Below are positions 37,573-50,584 of a DNA stretch of 64,000 nucleotides, piece by piece. The notes beneath the pieces were generated by a model. That model saw nothing but the letters and a program-made list of their open reading frames with translations. It was not told the DNA's origin and searched no databases. The stretch spans positions 62,001 through 126,000 of the forward strand of contig CAJNYU010002706.1 in NCBI GenBank assembly GCA_905331475.1, in the 5' to 3' direction. The translations under genes were made by a program, and so were the position numbers. Positions within the stretch are counted from its first letter, which is position 1; every line of letters starts with the position of its first letter. The DNA is from Rotaria socialis. Its lineage: Eukaryota > Rotifera > Eurotatoria > Philodinida > Philodinidae.

Positions 37573-40138
37573 ATCTGAATATCGAATCTAGTATAAAACA
37601 CATTTACAATATTAATCGCTTTCTCTTTTCTTGTTCTTTTTTTTCTTTGATATAGCTTGCTTTTTTCTTTTCTTCTTTCTTCTGTATAAAAAAAGTCTTT
37701 TGTATGTTTGTTCAATTCATCTAGATACAATTATCTCATTATCTAACTCTCAATTATAATACAAACATTTTTATTGTCGACTATTGGCACAGCATACTAT
37801 CATTATTTGTGTGGTCTTCTGGCTGTAATATTTTCTTGTCCGGTTATTCATACCAAAAAATTTAAAAGAAAAATATTAAAAGACAGGCACTCGCTGATTA
37901 GTTTGTGCAAATAAAATTGAGTAGAATTTTTCCTCTCCGCTTTTTCTCTATTCTAGACATATGCGTAATGGTGTTGTAGAATTTTTCTTTTTCTCTACGC
38001 GTAATTGTATCACTCGCTTCTCGAACAGTGTATGCGCTTCACCTTAAAATTACTTTTATCTATCACATTTTTCAACAATTGACACTCGTTTATAGCAAAA
38101 CTTCAAGAATTGTGTACTGTAACTCTTATTTCACTAATCTGCTGTTTACGCTTACTATTACTATTTTTACACTGTTGAAACAGATATTATGCACTGCCCT
38201 TACTCGCCGTTCGTTATGTCATTGTATGCAGATCTAACTTGTTCATCTTCTTGGCTGATTCATTTGTAGCCCTTTTCATGCCTATATTTTGCGTTGCGCT
38301 CATTATCTCGTTTATAAAAAAAAACTCGTGATCCTTTGCACTTTTGTTTTTCTATAGAAAAATTGATGATATAAAGAGATAGATGTTGAATTAACATCAT
38401 GATTCGTGTTCCACAAAGCCAAACAGAATAGGTCTAGTAAGACCCATCATTTTTAGTTCTTCTACTCACTCAGAATCAGAATCGAGTCATTTTTGTACAT
38501 CTTAATTGGAACGATTCTTATCGTAGAGTTCAAAATTGTAAACAAGGGTTATCGATAAAATGTGAAGTTATAAATCGGTTTTGTTCATTTCTCTTTAGAC
38601 ACGGGCAAGATAGCCTCAGTTCCAACTAGACTAAAAAAAGCTTTTTCAGCTCATATCTACTTTGCGAGAATGTGTAAGTGTTCTATATTAACAAAAAGAT
38701 GATATTGTAAATCTTTCGGGTTTATATGTCTAAAGAAATTATGCGAATTAAGTTCTTATTGGATGTTTGACTTTACGTCGCATAGCGATGTAGAATTAAT
38801 TTATAAGTTCATAACTTTGCTTATTACAGAAAAAAATATAAATAATGAGTTAAGGATGATAAAAGAAAGACGGCGTCCCAGTACTGAAACGAACAGAGAA
38901 AAAACGACGTCAACGAATGTATAATAAGTACGAAGGAATACTGTGTATTCATTGTCTGTTAGAGGAAAACACAGACCAATTAATAGTGGACCATTTATCT
39001 TAACATTAGGGACGACGTGGTTCGCTCTTTTGACCTTGAAATATTGAATTGCCAGTATAAATATGTCTATATTACACTGGTTTACCTTCTTTCTTTTAAC
39101 AATCCATCGAACCGAATTCGTTTTAACCGATCCTATTGGTTCGTTCATATCTGTCATTTATTTGTTGACGATGCTAAAAAAATTTGTTTTTCATCGTCAT
39201 TCTGTTGTCACGAAGTATACAATTTTGATTTTCTTCTTTTAACACACGTGACTCGTAGATGGATTTTTGTAAAAAAAAACATTTTATTCACTAGAACGAA
39301 AACAATTGAGATTGGCATGTTTTTATTAATTCTTTACATAAACTGAAAATATTTTTCATGAAAACAAAACATGGAATATGACGAGAGAATATGAGCGCGA
39401 TAAACAAAAATATTTGTTTTTCAAAACATATACATTTTTATTCGTGCTTATTATCAGTTCAAGATATGTTTCTCTACGTGGTAATCTTCTCCACAAACGC
39501 ACCAGCTTACTTTGACTGATATGTTAATTTTATCTAATTTACTCTCATCTATATATAAACTCTTCCTATACTTGGATATATTAACCCTTTTAAATAGTAA
39601 AAAATTTGAAGATAAGACAGAATCAAGAATCTCTTTACTTAGAAAAAAAGGCATTTAGCATACTTGGGCATGAAGAACAGCGAAAATCTTTCATCTCTTC
39701 TTATTGTAGATTTTTCATAATTAACGACTGACATATGATTGTTCATATATTTTCTTATCATGTGGTAAGTAGCATAGTTCGTTAATAATTTAGTAACCGA
39801 ATCACAAATTTGAATTCGGATTGTTTTTTTCTGTTTTTTATAACAAATAATTTGGCCCTTGAACAATAATTATTATATATATATATATATATATATGATT
39901 CAAAAATAAGAAAACGTAAAAATAATCGAGATATTCTTTATTTTAATTTCAAAAAGGAAATTTTCTATTTTTCAACTTTTCTGACTTGCATTTAAAATAG
40001 CCAGTATATAAGTTGTTAGAGAATCATACAGCGATTTCAAAGATGAAATCTTTGATTATTTGCCGAAATTTTAGATAGGAACTCTTTGTTTCATCTCTTC
40101 TTCTCGAAAACTTTAATTATATACGTATATTCTTTTAG
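37573..40138. other. intergenic stretch downstream of dynamin
   Basis: The left part is probably the dynamin 3' UTR, with AATAAA at 37909. No coding exon was recognised in the rest, except a possible 5-nt first exon of the next gene at 39760-39764 (ATGTG followed by GTAAGT). Splicing that to 40139 would start the next protein with MWPSRFKQ. Confidence 0.4.
39874..39896. repeat. (TA)n microsatellite
   Basis: A run of about 11 TA units upstream of the TBCK-like gene. Confidence 0.9.
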
Positions 40139-42842
40139 GCCATCTCGTTTCAAACAATATTCAGTCATTCAACACCAAGAAAATGATAATCAAGAAGCGG
40201 ATACAAATTTAGCATTTACAATACCTCGCGAATTAGATATTCGTCATGATCTAAGATCTGATTCTTTGTTTCATGGTTAAACTTTTTCCTATTTTATTTA
40301 TATTTAATTCTATTCATATTTTATTTGTAGGCGGTATTGATAGTCCATCCATAAATGCTATTGATCCAATATTACAACAATCTGTACATGTAACTAAATA
40401 TCTCTGTTTAAAATCGAAAATCAGTACACAACAGTATGTAAATGATCTCTATGAACGAATTTCATTAACTAGTCAATTATCACATCCAAATGTTCGTCGA
40501 ATATTATCTTGGTATATTGCTGATGCATGTCTTTATTCAATAGCAAGTATCATACAAGGTACATTACGTCATGCAATTGAATCCGAAACATTTTCACTTG
40601 AACGTATTCATCGTCTATCATTGCAAATTATCAGTGGAACAATTTATTTACAGTCGAAAGGTCTTTATCCATTGACACCTTGGTATGTGTTTCTTTTTCT
40701 TTCTATTGTTAATCTATGTCGATTTTTAATTCATATAAAGGTATACAACAAATATTGAATTAACGGATGACGACCGAATTCGATTATGTTCACCAACAAT
40801 ATCACCAATAAAACTCAATGGTGGACTTATAAGATATCATCATTTATGGAGGCATGTACCGGAAAGCTTAATACGAATGATTGTAAAAAATGAATCGCTT
40901 TTGAAGTAAGATTTACATGTTTATTGTTCATTTGATTATCACAAAAATTTCCATATATTCCTTTCATTTAATATTTTAATTAATCTTTTTGTAAAAAAAG
41001 AGACAAAGAAGAAATAACTAGTCTACCTCTTTTCCTGCATAGCTGCGAATCATATATTGAATTATCTGTTTTTAAAAATTTAGTTAGTATTTTGATAAGA
41101 TATAATAATGTTGAACCTGCCTACCAAACGGTGAGATCCCCAAAAAGTTTTGTTTTAGTATTGCTATTGAAATTTCAACAATAATTTATATTTTTTTTCT
41201 ATCAGAATCTGACGCTTATTTGCAACATAAAAACTGCTAGTGTTTCTATTTAATCGATAAATTTTCAAAAAAGTCTAATTTGTTCGTATACAACTCAGAC
41301 TCATATAGGATACGAAAATGTATTAAGTTCCATCACTATTACAATGATGACGACTACGCTGCCAGAAGGCTGAATATGTTACTGTTTCACTGAATTTTAT
41401 CCTTTCTTAAACTAGCGTCTACAAATAAAAATCCTCATTGTTTTTGTAATGAGCTCGCTTCTTTATCTATCTGGCCAAAGACTGAAGTACACTTTGAGTT
41501 ATTAGAAGTTTTTTTTTTCTAAATCCTTTTATAGTACTATTTTGGTAGTCTATCGAATGAGCCACGCAATGAATACAAATGAAAAGTATATTTTTGTAGA
41601 ACACAGCTTAAGGAATAGAATAGAATGCCGTTCAGGTTTTCTAAATTAACCGTTCAACATGCATGAAAATAATACAATACACGAAATTCATAAAGCATTT
41701 ACTCTTATGAAACCAGATTTATTAGGATGATCTAATGAATTATTAAAATTTCGTAATAGAAGATCTTGTTGTTAGTATAATAGCACAATATAGTTTTAGA
41801 AAGGTCTTGTATCCTAAATATCTCTCCGAGCGCGCTACAGTGAGCATTTTTGTTTTTCATTGAACTGGGGTTGTATGTATTTGTAAAAGCCTTTTATGGA
41901 GAAATCAATAGATTATAATTGATAGCTTTAGATTCTCGGTATTCACTGATGGTCTTTTTTCAACAAGGTCGTATTAGTGTATTTGATCGGTGTTGACCAA
42001 ATAAATAACAACGATGATGTCATTGAAAATGTATAGGTCAGAGAGCAGGCATTTGAAACGTATAGTTTCAATTTTTCTCTTGGCACTCACTTCCATATAC
42101 TCTGCTGATACTTTTGCATGGTACCCTTAAACATATGAAACTTCATGGTAAAATTCAAATTAATTTTCTTTTATTGTTTAGTGCTGAATCAACAGATAAT
42201 TCTAAAGAAGATGTATGGTCCATAGGTTGTATTATAGTTGAAATGATGATCAACACAATACTATTCCGTCCGCAAAATGATGATCCATCCTTACAATTAT
42301 TTTGTATAGTACAATTTGTTGGCGGTTTAACCATATCATTGATTGATTGTTTTCCACCTCATGTTAAACAATTATTTTCCAATATAAAATGTGACAGTCA
42401 TCAACAACGTCTTGGTCATTTATTAAAACAAATATTTAATCAATATGTAATACAATCACTTGATTTTAATAAAAAAGATTATTTATACGATTTATTAAAA
42501 CAAATGTTTCAATTTCAACCTGATAAACGTATTGAACTGCAATTATCAATTGAGCATCCATTTTTTTCATTAAGTTCTAGTAGAAATTTGAAAAATAAAA
42601 CTCGATTAAATTCATTAGAAATAAAAATATCATCTATTCGTATTGATGATCTTATTCATTTGTGTACAAAACTTAATTTAGAACACTCACGCTGGATCTT
42701 AACACTTAAAGAGCGCTGCCTATTTGAATTGATTTTACATACTCATAATTTTAGCCAATTTAATCCTGATAAATATGGTTTAAGTCAACCATTGATAAAT
42801 GAACTTATGAGATTGATGTACTTTCTAACGGGTAATCCATAG
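40139..42842 (+). CDS. TBCK-like pseudokinase (start unresolved)
   Basis: Exons 40139-40275, 40331-40682, 40741-40905 and 42182-42842 are in phase and encode about 438 aa after an uncertain start. The fold is protein-kinase-like: QLSHPNVRRI (alpha-C end), a hinge at IASIIQGTL, then KEDVWSIGCIIVEMM (subdomain IX) and QFQPDKRIEL (subdomain XI). The HRD and DFG motifs are replaced (LYPLTP, RLCSP), so it should be catalytically dead. The DLIHLCTKLNLEH stretch near the end resembles the segment that follows the kinase-like domain of TBCK, a protein linked to mTOR and endosomal traffic. TBCK would continue with TBC and rhodanese domains. None is seen before the stop or downstream. A well-formed exon at 41001-41130 is in phase on its left only and would block joining to 42182. 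It may be an alternative ending. The 1.3-kb intron otherwise holds nothing clear. Confidence 0.6.
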
Positions 42843-43459
42843 ATAAATCTTTATTTTGTTCTTTTTTTTAATTTAATTTTTCTCATTCTATCATACAAAA
42901 TAACATGCAAATGTGTAATATTACCTTCTATAGATATATATACATATGTAACATATAAAGCCAAGAAATATTAAATTTATTTTTAATTCTGAAAAGAAGT
43001 TTTATTTGTTTATATAATTAAAACAGATGGTTCGGTGCTTTTTCGTTGTCTTTTTTTCCTAAAAACAAAACATTTTGTACGTTTATTTTATTTTCTAGTG
43101 TTATAGTTCTTTTAATCAAAACAAAACTCTTGAAGAGAAAGACCTTAATAAGATTTTTGTATATAGTTGTTTGTAGATTTTTATTATTATATCTAAAAAA
43201 CATGATAATCAACAACATGAAGCTTATGTTTTTTTCGGTGACCATAATTGAAGGTTTGTCTCATATATTATTTTATTATAATTTTTCACGGAGACAAAAT
43301 CGTTATTTTCTATCACCATACGAAGTCGAAATTTGTAAACAAGGTTCGCAAAGAACAGTTTGTGATGTAATTCGTTCGTCAGACTTTCTCTGTGGTGTAT
43401 TGCACATTGATTGACTCACAATATTGAAACTAACTTCAACAAATCTAACATCAACAACG
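42843..43459. other. intergenic stretch
   Basis: Between the TBCK-like gene stop and the next ATG. Open frames on both strands overlap here but none has conserved features or splice support. Confidence 0.4.
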
Positions 43460-44650
43460 ATGAAAAATAGTTCCGAACCAAACAAGTCTGAAAAACCTAG
43501 TCGGCGTGCATTATCATGTTCCGCAACCCAAGGAAATAATGATTCACATGATATTTTATTAGAAATGATTGAACAACGATTAAATTTTAAGCATAGATGT
43601 ATGCTTTATTCAACCGATCCGACTTCGGATTTATGTGGTAGATACTTATTGATTTTTCTTTTCAAAGGAAATCTAGAATTCCAGATCGATCAATGATTAG
43701 TTAGATAAAATTTGATTCTAATCTAATTATTGAATGCAAATATCTATCAAATTTATTCTTTAGGAAATGGGCTCTTGGATCAGATACATTCATGTCACAT
43801 GTAACTCACCAGTCTTGTCGAAAAGTTGTTGTAATATTTAAGGATGGTACTGATTGTAAAATAGTTAAACATAGTTGACTTAGACTAGAAAAACCTTAAA
43901 ACTATGAAGATCAATTCATAGAAATGCGTTTTTATATTCATCATGACAAAGCTTAACTGAAGTCCTGTCAAGAAAACAAAATAAAACATTCAAGAGGAAT
44001 GCCTACACAGACGCTCATAATACTAGATCGAAAAAAATGCGAACTGCTTTCTTCTGATGAATCTTTGTTATAAGAAATCTTCTCTTGTTCTCTATCAATT
44101 GTTTTATTTCTTTGACGCTTGACGAGATACTTTCGAATCTTTCTAAGCTTCAGTCTAGTGATTCTTTTCTTTTCAGGCGCGCCAAATCATTTTTTACTCA
44201 GAGACAATAGAAAACATTAGTCAAAGAAGGAATCCTAAGAATAAAGACCATGTAATTTATGCAAGAGTACAGATTCCGTTGTGTTATATACATTTATCTT
44301 GATTTGCATTTCTGACAGAATAACTTAACTCAAACAAATCTTTACTTTTTATTTTAGTTTGTGCTCTAGATGTTGGTCATACTTCATCAGTTTTATGCAA
44401 CCCGATTGGCTATCCAAATTTAATGATTGATGACGAATACACATCTGAAAAATCAACTAATCAAGTCGATAATAATACTAACACGCAAACATATAAAATG
44501 CATCATCAACATCGACAATATGTTCATCAATGGATATGTATTCAGGATATTGTAAATGATTTAATAACATGTAATCATACACTGAAATCTAAAAGTATAA
44601 GCGAAATTCTAATTAAAATCGATCTTTGGCTTAAACAAAGGTTGGAATAA
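43460..44650 (+). CDS. hypothetical protein, two exons
   Basis: Exon 43460-43637 ends TGT G|GTAGAT. Exon 44358-44650 begins after ATTTTAG and continues in phase, giving 156 aa: MKNSSEPNKSEKPSRRALSC at the start, then SHDILLEMIEQRLNFKHRC, ALDVGHTSSVLCNPIGYPN and a C-terminal helix-like ISEILIKIDLWLKQRLE. No domain is recognised and there is no signal peptide or membrane segment. The 720-bp intron contains another small open piece at 43765-43870 with acceptor TTCTTTAG that ends quickly in a stop. It could be an alternative exon. The gene lies 50 bp before a broken MTHFSD copy on the same strand and might itself be a decayed fragment. Confidence 0.45.
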
Positions 44651-44702
44651 AAAAATCAGCAAATAAAATCAGTAAAATCTGAATTATCAAACACAAATGA
44701 AA

Positions 44703-45970
44703 TCATTTAAAACGAAGCACGACAACTTGTTTGGGATATAATGGAAATGAAGTAAAGAAGAAGAAGAAGAAAAAAGATTTAATTTGATATAGAAACTTCA
44801 TCATTCTGTTTTTACAAATAAAGCTCGTTTTCCACGTCCATCTCATGATCAAATACTAAATTTTCGTTACTGTGAATTAGCTGCTGAAAATGTTACTTGT
44901 TTAGATTGTTTTAAACGAGCACATGTTATCAAAATAAATCCATCCCTTGCTCAAGAACCTCTTCGTTAGTTAACATTGAGCTATAATAAAGTACTTTTAA
45001 TGCCAACACCTGCACTTGGTTAGTATTCTTCTTGCTGGAATGTAATCGTTTTTTAGCAACTTTTGACACATTCATTCGAAAAAATTTACGCAGCACTAGC
45101 GCCAACATTCATTGATTAAGCTGTAGATTTCCTAGAAGACTCAGTCATAATGATTGAATTCATTTTTATCTATGTAGAAAGGTTTTTATTAATGATTAAT
45201 TTAATACTTTGAAACTGGCATCTAAAACTCGATTGAATCATAATCGGATGCGCTAATATTTTTGTAAGCAGTGAGATTTTTTCACATTTTAATTAAAACA
45301 TGACTACCTCGCAATAGTGACCATATTGATATTTAATAGATGTTAAAGAAAAAATGTTGAATAGAAAATGAGATCGTTTTGAGTTGAAGTACATGTTTAC
45401 CTAGTTTATAGGAAATATCCGTTATTTGTACTTGATGTTCAGAATGAGAAATTAATTATAATTATTTTTTCTGTTTTCTGTTTTCTGTTTTCAGAGTCAG
45501 TTCTGTTCTATAAACTAGATCCGAAATTTTTACGTCGAAATCAATTTGAATTTGCGGCAACAAAGCCGGGTGCTGCTGAATTTGGCACTGTTGTACAATT
45601 ATCAGCATTAAAACTAATTCATGTTGATATAGTTGTTGTTGCATCAATTGTTGTTAATCCAATAACTGGTGCTTGAGTAGGTAAGGGTAAAGGTTATGGT
45701 GATTTAGAATATGTTATCACGTCGCAAATGGATTGCATTACAAAGAAAACAACAGTTATAACAACATGTCATGAAAGTCAATTAATTAATGATTTACCAA
45801 ATAATGGTATGAAAAATCACGATTTACCAGTCGATATTATAGTAACACCAAAACGATATATTTATACAAAACGTTTATTTCAACGACCAACATGTCTCTT
45901 GAAATAAAATTGACCCATATACTATGTCAAATATTTCTGTTTTACAAGAATTGAAACAATTAGAATAACA
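44703..45970 (+). pseudogene. MTHFSD: MTHFSD (5-formyl-THF cyclo-ligase-like) pseudogene
   Basis: Pieces in order match animal MTHFSD: ARQLVWDIMEM (44703-44756); RFPRPSHDQILNFRYCELAA then KVLLMPTPAL (44793-45018); FYKLDPKFLRRNQFEFAATK, DIVVVASIVVNP, VGKGKGYGDLEYV and VDIIVTPKRYIYT (45495-45906); and NISVLQELKQLE (about 45905-45970). MTHFSD carries a 5-formyltetrahydrofolate cyclo-ligase-like domain, and the vertebrate protein also has an RNA-recognition motif, which is not seen here. Breaks are TAG at 44967-44969, TGA at 45674-45676 where a tryptophan is expected, and a frame change near 45900 before the last conserved segment. The intron at 45019-45494 keeps its GT-AG ends and phase, so this is a non-processed copy. 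The breaks are described as found. Sequencing error or RNA-level recoding is possible but needs several independent events. Confidence 0.8.
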
Positions 45971-48803
45971 AGATAATGCTACGCGATAAATAATGATTTT
46001 ACTTTTTTACTTTTTTTAGTCAGATCGGTTTTTTCTTAGTCAGAAAAGTATGGAAATGTAAAAAAATAATAATATATCTATTTACTTCTTTTTGAAAATA
46101 ATAAATGTGTAAACAAAAGATAGTAGTCAATGAATACCAATATAGATTGTTGTATTATACAAAGCGTATAATCTCATATGTTTAATAGTTTGTTTTTGTT
46201 TAATGTTCTTGACCAGCATTTTGTCTTTATTTTTTGAGATATATATTTTGTTCTTTACTTATTTTAATTGGATTTAGTTATTGTTGGTTGTTGTGATGAA
46301 AAAATTATAGATGCTTGAATACAGATGTTGTTTCGTTCGTTCTCACTGTTGCTATTATAGAACATAATTATCACAAAATAATTGACTTATTTTAATCTAT
46401 TTTTGTCTTGTAATCTAGTATTCAAAGTAAATAAATCTCTTGAAAAAATCTTTTCAGTAAATAAAAAATCAATATGTCATCGAAATTTCACTGATAACTA
46501 AAATCAAACATAGATTTGATAGATTAAGTCTTCTTCTGTCTATATGAAATATTACTCAGAAGTATTCATAAACTTATTCAGCTGTTAAGTATGTATGAAA
46601 TTTATACTTGGAACGTGTCTACTCATGAAGCCATACTATTCTTTATCATATTAAAATATAGTTTGGATGCATTCTTCGAGACAGAAAATAGTCATTGTCA
46701 ACAGTGATGCGCCCTTGATCAGTTCACGTGGTTAGCAGTCATTGTAATTCAAATGTGTTATTACTCATATAAACATCATGTTCAACAAAAATATACACCC
46801 TCAAAATATTTTTATTTTTATCGTTTTCTTATTTTATAAGTTAGTACTATTTGTTGGTGATTCCCATGATAATCCAATATATCGAATTCATGTTTTTCAA
46901 GAAAATTTGAACTGAGAATAGCTATGGAAGTTTACTTTCAAATGAAAATTTAGACAAACATATGTGTACTAGCACACTTAAGATATGATGATCGCAATTG
47001 ACAGATGATGATACACTCATTATTCTGGAACATGTGAAACAATGAGGATCAAATTTTTATTTCATACCTTTGCATAAAAAGAAACTCAATCCAATACAAC
47101 GAAGAATTTCAGCATTTTCAAATAAAAAAAATTACAACATTATGAAAAATATTGAATAAATATAATTCTCAAATGTTGATCTTTCTTTCCTTATTGAAAG
47201 AAAAACTAACATTGATTCCGTCATAATACTTATCAGTAGTATTTTTCCTATTCAATGACGTAAACTTACCACGAAATTATAATCTTCATCAGATTTTGAA
47301 ATTTTTTGAGCAATACTCAATTAGAAAACTAATCATGGATTGAACTGGTCAATTTTACGGTAGTCAAAGCAATAATTTGAATAGGCCCAATGTCTGATAT
47401 AAAATGTTTACTAAATTCAAATAAATAATTGATGATAGATTGATGTTTAATTCAATGTTGGATTTCTTCTTATGGTTACTTTCACTTATTTCAATTTGAG
47501 GATCTATTGTATTTTCCTTATTTGATTTCATTCACTACGAAAACATTTCTTCTTCAATTTTTGTCAGCCATATGTGTCGATCACATAGATCATTGCTGAA
47601 ATATCAACGTGCTATGAATTTAAAAACAGAAACATTTATTGATTACGGGTTGAGTAAATATGTTTCCTTGTCAAAGAAAGTATTTAATCATCAATGAATC
47701 GGCATGTGAAAACAAAAATATTCTTAACCTGATTATCTTGGAAAATTTGTAGCAATACCAACATCGAACAATGCCAACTGTTCAATGATTTTACAGCAAA
47801 TTTTCATATTGTCATTATTGTGCAGATTATGAATCTTCAATTGAAACATTATCTTTAATAGATGTTGCCAATACCTTAATGCAAGCCGACAATAGATAGT
47901 TCTCAAATTTAAATCGATGTCGATATTGTAGAAACTAGTCTCAGAAGTTCAATAGATTTATTTTCAGTTTCGTCAATAAATTTATTAGTTTACCATGTTA
48001 TTATGGAATGATAAAAAAATCAGTGAAGTATGCCTATATGTTTTCTCATGATTGTTTGCTTTTTTTTCTCCGATTAAATACACACATCTCATTCTTCTTA
48101 TAATAACACTTGACCTTGAAAAGAAACTTATAAGTTATATTTCTAACTAAAATCGAGTAGCATTAAAAATAAATTCCAACTTAAGTTAAAATTTAATCTG
48201 AATATAATAATTCATCACCATTCTAGTGGTTTTTCAATCATATTAATAGAAGGAAAAAAAAGAATTTTGTTTTTCGGTACCTTTTATTGCTAGAAGTACT
48301 TTCCACGAGGATTGAACTTCATTCATAATGATTGGTGTTTTGTGCACGTATACGATAGAAACTAATTTTCAAAAAAGATATGGTTAAACAAAACAAAAAA
48401 ATACTAATAGATTCGGTTAGATTTCGTTTCTTTTTTTGAATCACCTTTCACTGAATTGAAGAAAACAGAAATTCAATTATTCTACTTTAATTTGAATCAA
48501 CAATAGTTTCAAGAATTTTGGACACACATTTACAGAAAGAGAAGAGTACTTCTCTCTCCGATTGAAGATTGTTGATCGTAACCGCATTCCAGTTTTTGTT
48601 GTTCGCCTTTTTTTTCTTTTTTACTACAACTACTATTCTTCTCAACATAAATCAAATAGACGAGTAAAAGGAAAAGTAGAAAAAGAAAAAATTGTCAGTT
48701 TTGACGGTGACAATAACGACGGCAAATTTTCTTCTCCTTTTTTTTTATAAATAGTCGCATAATAAATTTTCAGCCGCATACATTCGTACCATTATAATCA
48801 ACC
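45971..48803. other. gene-free stretch
   Basis: About 2.8 kb with no intact exon. Short codon-like patches occur around 47560-47900 but shift frame and contain stops. They may be old gene remains or chance. The right end is the promoter region of the B-box gene. Confidence 0.4.
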
Positions 48804-50584
48804 ATGAGCTATCGTCCACGAATACCATCACTTAATGATCAGTATTGTCAAGTGTGCTCAGTATCATCATCATCGTCGTCGTTGTTGAATAATGATAAAA
48901 TTAGACATTTATCATGTTTTTCTTGTGAACATTGTCGTTTATCAATGTGTTATGAATGTTTTGAAAAACATACAAGTCAATTAATTTATGAATATTCTGA
49001 ATTACAACAAAGATTTAATCGTTTGAAAAATTCGTGCGATGATAGACAACAATATCTCGGACAATTTCAAGAACAATGTCTACGCAGTGTGAATTCTGCA
49101 TTTGATGAAGCATCCAATGATTTAGAAAATCTTCGACGTGAAAGTATTAATTATGTTAAACAACAATTTAATGATGCTAACGTAAGTTTTATGACAAAAT
49201 AAAAGAACTTTGAAAGACTTAAAAATCAATGATATTATTCTAGATAGCTTTATCGGATATGATGACAGAGATCAAACCACTTATTGCTCAAGCCCAACAA
49301 CAATGGACTCATGATGGTATAACAAAAAATCATAAGGTTGAACTTGAAACACAACGAAAACAAATAAAGGATATTGAATATCGTCTTAATGTATTTTCAT
49401 CGCCGAAAATGTACATAAGAATGTCAACATTTCCACGAAATAAAATTGATTTATATTGTCAACCTGTTTCAGATGCATATAAATCAACGAAAAAATTTGC
49501 TGCTAGCTATCCAGGTAAAACCGTTACAACAAGATGCTCATTCAGTAAACCTAATGCACTACAAAGTGAAAAAGTCGATGTTGAAACAGAAGTTGAAGAA
49601 CTTAATCCAAATATATTTATGAATAAACAAATTCAAACCGATCCTATGATTGATTATACGCGTGATATTGATGATGATGATGATGATGTTGATCATTATT
49701 TATTCGATGAAACAGATCAAATAAATAATCGAATTAATGCAGAAAATTGTTTAAGTTCACGTTATACTCAACAAGGTACAATATTAACACAAAATGAAGT
49801 TGATCGAATTGCAAGTGATGGTGAACAATTACTTTATTATTCTGATACATCAAAAACGCTTTGTTGTATAAAGAATATATTACCTACTAAGCAAGCTAAT
49901 GGTACATCAACAACAAACGAAATATCATGTCGATGGCCACATCATCCTGTTCTTGATTTAATTTATTCTCCTGGTTCATCACAATTTGTTTGTGCAACTA
50001 AAACCGGTGTTTATACGTGTACTGTTATGATGTCAACAATTGATATCAGAGTGCAACTAACACAAAATTGGTCCTATGCTCGATTATCGGCTGATAAAAA
50101 TTATATTTGGATTTGGACGGATACTCCACGATCAAGTCAACTACGTACATATACAACGAAAACATTTGATTGTATAAGAATTTTCAATTTAAATGATTAT
50201 CCACGATTTTTGGATAATAGTACATCATTTTGTATAAGCTCGAATGTTTTAGCAACTCTATTTCAATTTCGACCAACGACCAATACGTTATATAATCGTA
50301 AAAATTTTCATCTAACACTTTGCGATAGCAATGATTTACATGAATTATGTACTATACGGTTGGGTGAATGTGACATTGATCATGAAGTTCGTGTTAGTAA
50401 TAATGGATTATTTTTTATAACAAATGGTAGAAAGAAATTATGGATTGTTGATCAAAGTGGCAAAAAAGAATATGTGAAATTGTTTCGACTCGGACGAGCT
50501 CTAACAATTCATAATAGAAATACTGTTATAGTCGCAAATGGTACACAACAACTACAATGTGTTGAATTTATACACTCTGAATAG
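48804..50584 (+). CDS. B-box zinc finger / coiled-coil protein
   Basis: Two exons, 48804-49181 and 49244-50584, give 572 aa. Residues 14-56 hold a B-box-like zinc-binding pattern: CQVC, then after a serine-rich insert CFSCEHC, MCYEC and FEKH. A helical region follows (YSELQQRFNRLKNSCDDRQQ to QFNDAN, about 60-130, continuing to about 170), probably a coiled coil as in TRIM-type proteins. An acidic DDDDDDVD stretch lies near 268. The C-terminal half (about 330-570) is beta-rich with repeating strands (LDLIYSPGSSQFVCATKTGV, LSADKNYIWIW, VSNNGLFFITNGRKKLWIVD), reading like a degenerate WD40/NHL-type propeller. No RING is seen, so ubiquitin-ligase activity is not supported. B-box/propeller families of this kind are greatly expanded in bdelloid rotifers. 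Function unknown. AATAAA at about 50702 follows. Confidence 0.85.

Noticed and set aside
38801-39346. Overlapping open frames on both strands after dynamin
   Set aside because: No conserved motif, no splice signals, and composition like the spacer around them.
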